Shown: positions 40,704 through 51,200 of the stretch, in pieces
Position numbering within the stretch: the stretch's first letter is position 1
Layout of the letters: each line of letters begins with the position of its first letter
Assembly (NCBI RefSeq): GCF_036417845.1
Contig: NC_089979.1
Coordinates: 21,718,458-21,782,457, forward strand
Direction: 5' to 3'
From: Apteryx mantelli
Lineage: Eukaryota; Chordata; Aves; Apterygiformes; Apterygidae
DNA length: 64,000 nucleotides
Translations under genes and position numbers: made by a program
The notes under the pieces: generated by a model
Database searches by the model: none
What the model was told of the DNA's origin: nothing
The model's input: the letters and a program-made list of their open reading frames with translations, nothing else

Positions 40704-42594
40704 GTGCTCCTGTGGAAAGGCAGTTAATCTGGTGAATTTTAAAAACAACACAATGAAATTTTGTGTGGCATTCATAAAAATGAAGGTAAAATTCTGATGG
40801 ATGGAGGGAAAAATTACTTTAGAAACATGAGTTTATCAGTAAAGACATGCATGTGGTTTGTATGTTCATACTTATGTGTCTTTATAAATAGGGGAGCATG
40901 CATTTCAGGCCTATCTTGCAAATGGCAACAACTTGTTCCACAGCTGCACACTCCTCAAAAAAATAAAAATCATATCTGTATTTTGTACCCTCTTCTCAAC
41001 ATATGCGTGAATATATTTTCAGCAGAAATCTAACAGGTCTTTCCAGCTTATGCTGTCCACAGAGAAGAATGTCAGGAAAAAGATTTCACCTCAGTCTGGA
41101 AAACACAAGAAATTTTAATTATCATTTTTGTTGATCTTTTATACAGAGATATGAGGTGTGAAAAGCATTTTACAAGTCCACATGTACTGAAAACACAGTA
41201 GCTGCACTCCTGGATTTCACAAGCTGCAAACTAAGCCCATCAACATAACTGCCGCACTTTTAAAATCAGTTTTACCAAATACTTCTTAAATTCAAGAAAG
41301 AGAGGCTTTTTTGCATTCATTATACTAACTATCAAGGCATGAGGAACATCACAAAAAGTGTGCTCTTGCTCGGGGGACTTTCACTTATTTCATTATCTCT
41401 GTGGATCTTCAGAAAATTCCTGTGTGAAGGGAAGAATCAGACCAAAGACTTCTCGACAAGAATGAAAAGGTCAGTGAGGGAGTCCTCACAGAGGAGATCA
41501 GCAAGTGAAAAATTGAAAAAAGAAACAAAAAGGCAGATGTTTATCTGCCACATAGTCCAAACATCATTTGGAAACAGTATTTAACAAAAGCTTTAGTTTT
41601 ATCAAAAGCCTGATTTACCTTGAGGATGCCCAAATGAGTAGGGATCCTGTCTACAGCCATATGTGAAGGGCCTTGAACCTTCTCTTTTAGTACAAAGGAG
41701 TACTTTTTTATTATCATGTCCGTTAGAGAACAAGCAATGTGAAAGGTACAGCATGTTGTAGCAGGTCATTTATCATCTGACACTGCCAGACAGATGGTGA
41801 ATTACAGATTACCTCACCTGTTCATTCAAATGTGGCAGCCGCATTGTCAGAAACAGTGTAGACTTAATTAGGCAAAAAAAGAAGTATTGCATAAATAACA
41901 TTAAAAGGTGATTATCAGATTAGCAGTTGTTTTTATTAGTATTCTATGCATCTTCTCTATTGCCAACTGCACATTTTCAAATCACAGTTTAACGAACCTG
42001 TGTGTTGCTAAAGGCCTTTGCACTAACAAGCAAATCTGTCCTGATTTGGTCTGACAGGCAGCCCCAGGAACAGGAAGAAAAATAAATGTACTTGTACACC
42101 CCGCTCCTTGTGCTCAGGCCCTGGGACCTAGATTCTGACTTTCTGATTCATATTCTTTCTTTATGTCAGGATTATTCAGGTATAAATAATCAAGTTAATT
42201 TGACCAGAAAGTCTTGTTTGCTCACTGCTTTAGAACTTCCTACAGATTTGACTCTTCAGTGAGTTTCCAAAAAACTGGAGTGGAAAATGCCAGTGCTTTG
42301 AGATTTAAATATGCTCAAGCTTCTTCTAGAAGAGCTCTGTATCCCAATAACTACATCGCACAGGAGTGCACAAATTAGTACAGGCACAAGCAGCTTGACT
42401 AGACACTATCTCTAGCAGCGTCTGACCCGTAAATCTGATCTGATCACCCTTCTCTTCTTGTAACAATCACACATTTGGGAAGTCCACCACATACCCTTCA
42501 CTCATAAAAGAGTTACACTTCCTGCAGGAATGAAGTTTGAGGTGGCACCACTGTTGCATAAACAGATATGGGGAGTTTAACATGCGAGTGCTTC

Positions 42595-42624
42595 TCTACT
42601 TCTTCATTATACTGAAGAAGTAGA
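42595..42624. repeat. perfect 12-bp inverted repeat, 6-base loop
   Basis: TCTACTTCTTCA - TTATAC - TGAAGAAGTAGA. Confidence 0.93.
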
Positions 42625-44690
42625 AACTAATCAGAGTCTGCCATTTAGTTACTGACTGTCCTTAAATCAGCTATTGATTTTCCTGCAGGTCGCTTGGCAT
42701 GTGTTACAGAAAGGGATCCAGCTTACTTTTAAAGACACCAAAGGGGCTTTAAGTAAAATCAGGAAGTCTGAGAACATTAAAGTTTAGATTTTTTATATGC
42801 GATAAAAGCTGAAACAAGTCTTGTAGTAATGGAAAAAACAGTTCTAAAGGGTTTTTCTCAAAAAATAATTAAAACTGAGTGATTAAAAAAAAAGTAATTA
42901 CATGTACTATGAGTGTAATACAAGTCTTTCAGCCATGAGGCTATGAACCAATTTACAGTTGGAAACAGAGTCAACAGGTGTTGCTACATGGCTTTCCTGT
43001 ATGCCATTTGAGTGTGTACACAGACTTGACAACCTCAGTTATGCAGTTACTCTAAAAATCAGAATACCAAATATAATTCTTCAATTGACATTATGTTATC
43101 TTTGACTTTTACAATCTTAACAGTTTCAGCAGAATCTCAAAGGAATATTTTAAAGCTTTAATCTACACTGAAATTATTTTGTTATTTAGCAGGAATTTAT
43201 GCCACATAACTATGAAACCTTAAACCAGCTATGATGTCATTTAAGTTATCTGGCAAAATACCTTTAAAAATACTAAAGGAAAAAAAAGGGGGTTTCCCGA
43301 TGCCATAATATTTTATTCTCATTTTCCCTTTCTAACCTCTCCTTGCCTTGGGAATTCCAAGGCAGCAATTTATCTTTTCTGGAACTTCTGACTCAGTGTG
43401 TCAGCAAAACATGCAGCTCACCACAGCACTACGGGGACGGACCTTAAATCAAATGCAGAGTTCCTCTTCCCTTTCCAACCTTGCTAGTAAGCCCATGTCT
43501 TCAAACTCTGGCTTAATTCCTAAGGATCCAAAGCAGCAACTAACTACTTATGCCTGTTTTCCTTTACTGTGATGAAAACGAAGTCAATTCTGCTTCCACT
43601 CCAGTAGCAGAAACCAATCCATTGAGGTATGAAAACAATGTCATACAACTTAACCTGACCCCAAAACCACTGTTATCAATGGAAGTGCACAGGCTCTTTA
43701 AAACCTGTGCAAGACATAGAAAAGTTCCAAGTCACAAAAGCACTCTACATTTTATAACAAAACAAATAAGTTAAATGGAAGACTACAGTAATACTTTTGG
43801 CGCTATTACTGCTCTGCCACTTTTTAAATCACAAACTTTTTTTAGTGTATTTAAAATTATAAATAAAAATGAAATCAGCAAAAACATGTGGCAGCAAGAT
43901 GCGCAATTAACTTTCTGTACAGTGTCACACAATTTTTAGCACAGTGACATTCATAAGCCCTTAATGGAAGACACCATAAGTACGTCTTTACACAGTGTTT
44001 TCATAGTACATACTTGCTGTTGGTGTCCACTGCATATTATTTTCCTCAGGTAACAAAATCTTTCTTATACATCAAAGTTGAAGCAGCATAACAAATAATA
44101 GTACTTACTAGAAAAAGAGAGGGGCATACGCATCAAATGGATACATAAAGCCTGTGTGCCATAATGAGTAGAAATCACTCTTCTGGGGAGCAGCCTAGTG
44201 TGATTGAAGGATATAGAATAGAACGAAAGTTGAATGTAGAATAATTCTGGATTTTTTTTTTTATATGACTGACTAATAGAATGTTACCAGTGTTGAAGCA
44301 GGGGATATATATCCTCCAAAATTTAAGAAAAAAAGCGTAGATTTACAAGTACATAAAATAAACAGGCCAGGACCTAGGCAGAGAACTGGAAAAAATCCGT
44401 CATGCCTTAAAATGCCGCAACACGTTGTGCAACATCGCAGGCTGAAGATGCGGCTTCTCTCCCTCATCCTCTGGTCCCTGGCCGTTCCCGGGGGAAGAGA
44501 GGGAACACCCTTTCGGCCCCAGGGCCGCACAGGCGGACACGCTCCCTCCACCGCGCCGCCCAGCTGTGAGCTCTCCCTCGGAAACGGCCCTGCCCTTAGA
44601 AACCTTCGCAGGGCGCTCGCGCACGAGCACCTGCCGCCAGGGCAGAGCTGCCGGCCCGCTTCAACCGGGGGGAAGAAAAGGTATCGGGAA

Positions 44691-44700
44691 GTGACTCAGC
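44691..44700 (+). promoter_or_regulatory. antioxidant response element / AP-1-like site GTGACTCAGC
   Basis: GTGACTCAGC matches the ARE core RTGACNNNGC and contains an AP-1 heptamer TGACTCA. It lies about 310 bases before the RIPK2 start codon, inside the island. Known ligands of such sites are NRF2/small-MAF and FOS/JUN dimers. Use in vivo is inference. Confidence 0.45.
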
Positions 44701-45009
44701 GGCGGCTCCCGCGCGAGGCGGCGGAGGCCCCGGCCCGGGAAGGCCCCGGCGCCGCGCACCTCCCTCCCCGCGGCGCGGCGGGGCCGCTCCGCCGGCCGAG
44801 CGGCTGCGAAGGGCGCTGGCGGCGCAGCGGGAGGCGGCTCCGGGCAAGGGCGGCGCCAGGCGGCGCGGCGGGGCCGGGCCGGGCCGAGCCGAGGCGGGCG
44901 GGCAGCACCCGGCTCCGCAACCGGCCGCGGAACCGGCCGTGGGCGCGGCGTGGGGCGGCGCCTCCGCCGCGGGGCCGGCGAGTCGCGCCTGGCGCGGCGC
45001 AGTGCGAGG

Positions 45010-45200
45010 ATGAGCGGCGGGGCGGGCGGCGGCGGCGGGGCGGGCGCCATCAGCTGCGCCCTGCCCGCCATCCCCTCCAGCAAGCTGCCGGACCTGCGCT
45101 TCCTCAGCCGCGGCGCCTACGGCACCGTCTCCGCCGCTCGCCACGCCGACTGGCGCGTCCCGGTGGCCCTCAAGTGCCTGCAGGGGCCGCTGCTGGAGAG
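45010..45200 (+). CDS. RIPK2: RIPK2 coding exon 1 (residues 1-63, splits codon 64)
   Basis: The ATG at 45010 is the first in frame. It has A at -3, and the upstream in-frame stretch offers only a GTG at 44950. The exon encodes a Gly/Ala-rich start, then the N lobe with the glycine-rich loop and beta-3 lysine K55. Donor AG|GTGACG is at 45201. Reading through the donor gives an immediate TGA at 45202-45204, so a retained intron 1 would stop at once. Confidence 0.95.
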
Positions 45201-48200
45201 GTGACGGGGCGGCGGGGCCGGGGCCGGGGCCGGGGCGGCAGCCGCGACCCCCGCGGCGGGCGGTGGGAAACGGCGGCGACCCGCGGGGCCCGGGGTGGCG
45301 CTGGCGGAGCCGCTGCTGCCGCCGCCTGTTGCTGCGTGCGCAGGGACACGCGCCGGTGTGTGCATGTGTGCGTGCACGTAATATACACCGTACGTTTCTT
45401 TTAGGGAGTATAAAGAATATATAGTATATAGAATATATCACTATATCCACTCCCGAATGCGGTGACCCAGAATAAGCTTCTCCAAGACGAAACGTAGTCG
45501 TTGATTTTTTGCCCCAGGTTGCGTGGTATTGAGAGAAGCTGCTCTGGGATAATAGGTTTGCAGGAGTCTTGCCTACAAGTGACATTTTCTTTAAGCTCTG
45601 TAACTTAACTGTTGTGTTCCCCGCTCTTCTGGGGACCAAGGCACAGCGCGTTTGCTGCAGGGCTGTCATCCTACATAAGGATGCAGCAGGTAGTAGTTTG
45701 CTTCCATCTCTGCCTCCTTCGCTCTCCAGAGCACCAACTTTTTACCGTATCAATGCCAGTTCATCTCGGGCTGTTGACGTCTTCCTGACTATAAACCTGC
45801 CTCTTTTTTTCTTATACAGATGGCTTTCGTCTTTACTGCCTTGTTTCTGTTGATCTAGTATTAGGTGTTTAGGCAGAATAACTTCACTCAGACATAGACG
45901 TCCATGTATATGTGTGTGTTTGGGTATGCTTGCACCAGAGGGGCATGGGTGTGCACGTGTGTGTATATACATGCGCGTAAAATCTCTTCAGCGTTCCTCA
46001 ATGTGTATGCAAGGGGTTTTTTGAAAGGTTAAACAAAAATTAGTCCAGAAAACTTCTATTCTTGTTACTCAGTATTCTAGAACATAGGACAAGTTGTTTC
46101 AAGCTATCTAACCTCTTATTCTCCAGGTATGTGTACACAGGCTTTATCTTTGAAAACCTGCCAAAATGAAATGAAATCTCAATCATGTGTTTTAAGTGGG
46201 AAGTTTGTGGTCTCTGTTGTTGATAACTTTATTAACGCTTTTTTCTTTAAATTAAATTACCTGCTTAAATCCCCACTTATCTTGAATATAGTGCTTATCC
46301 TTTCAGCTTGATTGGGAAAGAACGGTATATACTAATTCTAGCCTTGCTAGAATTTAGATTAGTGTGACATGAAACCCATGAAATTTTGACAAAAGGGGAA
46401 CTGAGGCAATCAAAACAATTCAGCCATCTACTGTGTATTGTGCAAAGCTCAGAAATGCTATGAGAATAACCTAAAGCTGTAAGAAATATTAAGCCTGAGC
46501 TTTTGTGACAAAAAAATTGGCAGTTGTATTGTAGGCAGCGTCAGACGTCGTTCTGTAAATGCCGTCGGGAAAAGGGAAGTTCAGGCAGCCGTTCACTCCC
46601 CAAACAGGAAGCCTGCGCTGTGTCCCAGAATTTGCTCTGTGCAACCTACTGAATGGCAGAGCCTGTTTGGAGGCTGTTGTGGGCTTGTGCTCAGTTTGGC
46701 ATTGCTCAATGCTCTTCTGGTATGGAGCAGGGAAGGGTGAACTGATTTATAGACACAGGAATAAACCTTGGTATGTTGCAACTCGTTTCCCAGTTACAGC
46801 AGAAACTCATGCAGATCTGCCTCATAGCCTGGGAAAACCCCTACTTTCCCTAACCTAGTCTTTTTTTGAAAGGAGAGAGTTGCAACCTAGGCTTTTCTTG
46901 AGGCCTGCCTTTTCACTCTGATCATTGTCGAGAGCTTCCTGTAATAGCAGCTTTCTTCTTCCTCCATCATGAAGATATGTTGCTCTTTCTATTTCCTACC
47001 TATTGAAATCATGGACCAACAATTTCACATACCTCTATTTTTTTTTTTTTCCCCCTGTCATAAAAGCAGCAAGCTTTAGTTCTCTAGGCTTCTCCCCCCC
47101 CGCCATGTGCTCTGAAGGCCTTTTGATTGCGAGGGCTAGATCTGCACTGACAGGTCCAGACAGACTTGAACTCTTCAGTCTGTGCTCTGAGCTGGATGCA
47201 CACAAGCCAGCTCTCCTCCAGGAGCTGTATGGCCATATTAATATGGCACTGGGCTGAGCAAATCTTGATACACGTAGACTATTAGCCTGTATGCAGCCCT
47301 GCACAGCTGTGCAGCTTCTGAATCAGGCTGGCTGGCATCCGGATGGTCAGTCTTAGATGTGCTGTGATAGTCCAGTATTTGGATATCCCTGTCACACACT
47401 TGTATCTGTACCAGTCTCCAGTGATGTAAAATCTAAATCTTTTTTTTTTTTTTTCCTTAGAATTATCTTTCTTAGTCCAAGTATCCTCACTATTAATAAC
47501 CTGTATGTTCAAGAACTTTTGAGATATAAAACATGTCAAAAAATTGTCTTCATTATTCTTAGGAATAGAATTGTACTCTTACTTAGTTTTAAATAAAATT
47601 TCAGCTGCTTATATTCATATGCCGCAAGGTGTATTTACATCTTTGTAAAGATACATCAGGCTCACGTTTATGAGGAGGGTTGGCCTTCACAAAGAACATT
47701 CACACCACCACGTTCAGGTGTCAGGTCAGCTTCTCTATGCTCCCTGTATAATCAGACGGGGCCCAGTCTAAGAGAATAATTTATGTGATAACAAAGCATA
47801 CTTCATCATTCCTTTTCCTTCAGAAACTGAAATTGTATTCCTTTAAGTTATATTATTTTAGTGCACATCAGTGTCCACTGAGTTAAAACAATTGGAGAAC
47901 TGTGAGCTACGTATGAAAATCTCCATTTTATAGTAGACAAACAGTGGGCCTCTGTGAAAACTCAATATTTGAAGATGGGCAGTAAAATAGGATAAATATA
48001 GTTAGATATTACTGTCATTATGGTTACACAGGATGGTGAAAGTTGGAGTTCTGGTTGTGTCCTCATTTACTGGAAACATGGATGAAATGCGTTGTGGAAA
48101 TAAGAGATATTTGTGCAGTACAGCAAATCTAGAGAAGCTATCCTGTGCTTGCATTTGCAGATTCTAATTTGTCTTACAGTGTCTTGTTATAGAAACAGTG

Positions 48201-51200
48201 TAGTAGGAAATAAATTTTGAAAGATGGCAATACTGCATATAGCAACACAATTAGATAAAGCGAATTTAATGAACCTTTACATTTGCTTTGAATTTCCCAG
48301 TGTTAGTACAGTAACCCCTTTTTTTTCTTTTTCTTTAAGTGATAGAAACAACCTTCTGAAAGAAGCAGAGATACTGCACAAAGCCAGGTTTAGTTACATC
48401 CTGCCAATTTTAGGAATTTGCAATGAGCCTGAATTTCTGGGGATAGTAACAGAGTACATGACAAATGGATCATTAAACCAGCTTTTACATGGGGTAAGTG
48501 TACTTAAAGCTCTTAAATACAATCCCTGGTTGGTTCAAATAGACTGATTTCCATTCTTAAGGGAAGTAGTAGGGTAAAATTTAATATTAATAGTATTTCA
48601 AATTAAAGAACAACCTGGGTTTTCGTTGCTCAGAATTTCTGTTCCCCAAAAAGACGACTGAAGTCAGTAGACTTTAGTTTTATTACACTCATTTCTTTAA
48701 TACTATGCTCCATAACTGACTTAATGATGAATTATTATATATAGTCACTTAAAAAATCTCTCTGTTGGTCTCTAGTTAGAAGCTGAAATACTTACAGTCA
48801 CTTCAGTCTGTGTTTCAGAAATATTGGCAGTGTAAATATCACAAAGATGGATTTGTTTCCTTAATATGACCTTTTTTAAAAAAATAGACTATTTTGCTCT
48901 ATATTTACAAATCTAAGCAGATACGGATATTTCTTTTGGGTCTTACTTTCAGGAGTATGTCAGCTTGTGCTGAGCTCTCAGCTGTTTCTGTCAGCTTGAT
49001 CCGAGCATCCAGTGTTCTAGTTTAAAGCTATTGCAGTTGTCTCCATAGCCCTGTACCTCTTCTGTACCTTTAATCAATGCATACCTCATGCCTTAGAGAA
49101 CTCAGCTGTTTATTTTTCATTAAAGCATTAGTGTCAGTGTAACTTTAATATTTCAGTAGAAAATTCCTGCATTTTTTTATTGATGTACTTATATTTCCAA
49201 AGGTGGTATTTTTATGGTTAGTTTCGCAATAGCTGGAAAAGGCACGGAAATAAACTCAAATCTGAGCTGAGTTTTGCCTGGGCACTGACATGTAGTATGA
49301 CTTTGGAGTGGCATGTCCTCTTCTCTCTCTCCCCCCCCCCCCCCATATCAATTGAAGATATGATTTTTGCTTTTCTTTGGATAGTACTTATAATCTGTGG
49401 GTTACAATTTCATATAGGAGTTTACCTATAAATCTTATTTCCATATGAGTAACATGGTAAATGTGCTATTAACTCATGATTAACTATTAATTCATGATTG
49501 CTATCTATAGCAATCATGAATTATTACATGAATAAATGGGAATGGAAATATAACATTGCATGATTGATATTTATGCATGTGTTTTAACAGCTAATCAATC
49601 TCAATGCTCAGTTATACTTTTTTAAGGAGTTGGCATAATGTGTGCTTTAAAAGATTACTGGTTGTGCAAGTCACTTTCTTCTTGTTGTAACAGTCAGTAT
49701 TATGTTGTTAGATGAGAACAGAGATATATGTTTTGGTTTTGTGGTTTTATTTTGCTAGAAGGATGTATATCCTGACATTCCCTGGTGCCTGAGATTCCGA
49801 ATCCTTTATGAAATTGCTTTGGGAGTAAACTATTTGCACAACATGAATCCTCCATTGCTGCACCACGACTTGAAGACCCAGAATATTTTACTGGATGATG
49901 AGTTTCATGTTAAGGTAGAGTTATTTAATTTTGTTCTTCAGCATCCAGAATGAGCCAGTGTTCAATTATTGCAGAGGAGGAGGAGTGAGGACATGGCCAT
50001 GTGGAGGGGACATATTTATATGCAAGGCTTTTTGTTTTATCCTTGCGGACAGAACTTTCCAATTTCTCTGAAAACTCTGTTCTGCTCAAGTGTGGATTTG
50101 ATCCATCTAAAAAGACCAATAGTAGTGATGCTTTCGTATGAAAACCTTCCAGGGATACCTGTGCCTGGACCCTTCTGAGTAGAAAAGAGAAAGTGTTCCT
50201 GCCTGAGGTGCTCTGGCAAATTCATTCTGGAGGACAGTGGTACCAAATCCTAAAGTTAATGACATTTGATATTTACCATGCAATATTGCATATACTGTTA
50301 GAGTGTAGTATAGGAATATGTAAAACCTAACTGTGAAATTTGAACATCCTGATACCTTTTGTGAAGCAGTGTAATCTAGAGCAAAGAAACATGCATGGAG
50401 AAACAATATTAGTTTAAAAGCTTGATTTTGCCTTTTAAACTCTCGCTGCTCTGATGTGAAAAAGAGATTAAAAGTACTAGTGATAAAATGGTTAGGTGCT
50501 TCCATAATTTCAGTAGTTGGGTTTTTTTTTTTTTTGTCAAAGAAACAATACTTGCTTAAGTTTTGTTTCCTTTTCAGATCCTTTGTTTCTAAAACTGATA
50601 GAACGTACTCTTAAAGAGAACATTTGAGAAATGAGAGATATCTTGCATTTAATTTGTACTTCAATGGCTAATACTTCAGACTACACCACATGGTATCAAC
50701 TGTAAGCAAAGGTCCAATGCTGATTTCTTAATAATAACCACTTGGAGGCCTCCATTCCAAAGAGGTTTTTCTTGGCAGCAAGGCAGCTTACGCAGCTTCC
50801 TCTCCACGCACACCCTCAGCAGGTCACTCCTCCTCTTGCGCAGCTCTGCTGATATCATCATCTCTGGAGCTTCCTGATAAACCTGATTGGGGAACTGCTC
50901 CAAGTAATTTTTTTTTTTTTAATGCACACTTTTTTCTTTTTAATCCCTATTAGCACAGGTGCTATCCTGTACTCTGCCTGACCATGCATAAACAGTTGCT
51001 CTGCTAGAACAGAAAGAGGGAATTGGCTAACTCTGTATACCTCCCTAATGAAAAGTCTCTGGAAGCCTGCTTTTGGGGGTTTTGGGAGGTTTTTTTGTAT
51101 GTTTTTTTTAAGCTGTTTTTTGGGGTGAAGCAAAATTCTCTAATTTAGTACAGGTGACAGGAAATGTAAGGAAGGTTATCATGTGTGCTATATAGAAAGA

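Larger units (their letters stand above)
28736..44489. other. intergenic upstream flank of RIPK2
   Basis: No exon supported. It contains two G-rich tracts (37036, 37227), palindromes (33340, 36640, 42595) and the 40658 tandem. Regions 31880-32220 and 38990-39470 differ in texture from their surroundings and are discussed in the findings. In mammals RIPK2 is preceded by a long gene-poor interval (recalled), which fits. Confidence 0.7.
44490..45330 (+). promoter_or_regulatory. RIPK2: RIPK2 promoter CpG island
   Basis: The stretch is dominated by G and C with dense CpG in otherwise AT-rich DNA, and it spans the first coding exon and the start of intron 1. I see no TATA box near a plausible start, so this looks like a TATA-less CpG-island promoter. 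The transcription start cannot be placed; it should lie within a few hundred bases upstream of 45010. Long open frames on both strands here (for example 44412-45404 + and 44596-45669 -) are expected from GC-rich sequence lacking stop codons and are not genes. Confidence 0.85.
45201..48339 (+). other. RIPK2: RIPK2 intron 1
   Basis: 3.1 kb intron. The first 130 bases belong to the CpG island. It holds a TG/CA-rich imperfect tract at about 45907-45975, a possible SINE remnant at 46376-46455, and T-rich runs at about 47036-47052 and 47440-47455. No exon or RNA gene is seen. Confidence 0.85.
48494..49758 (+). other. RIPK2: RIPK2 intron 2
   Basis: 1.3 kb AT-rich intron. It contains a C14 run at 49331-49344 and a perfect 17-base-pair inverted repeat at 49488-49523. 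Nothing else is recognised. Confidence 0.85.

Noticed and set aside
41373..41384. GGGGACTTTCAC, near an NF-kB site
   Set aside because: One mismatch to the 3' half-site and 3.6 kb upstream of the gene; too weak to call.
44950..45009. Upstream extension of RIPK2 exon 1 in frame
   Set aside because: The codon at 44950 is GTG, not ATG. The arginine-rich extension has no counterpart in the family, and the ATG at 45010 has A at -3.
44412..45404. 330-codon + strand frame and 357-codon - strand frame (44596-45669) over the CpG island
   Set aside because: They are low-complexity Arg/Ala/Gly/Pro translations of GC-rich DNA with few stop codons. They overlap the real RIPK2 exon 1 in other frames and show no known domain.
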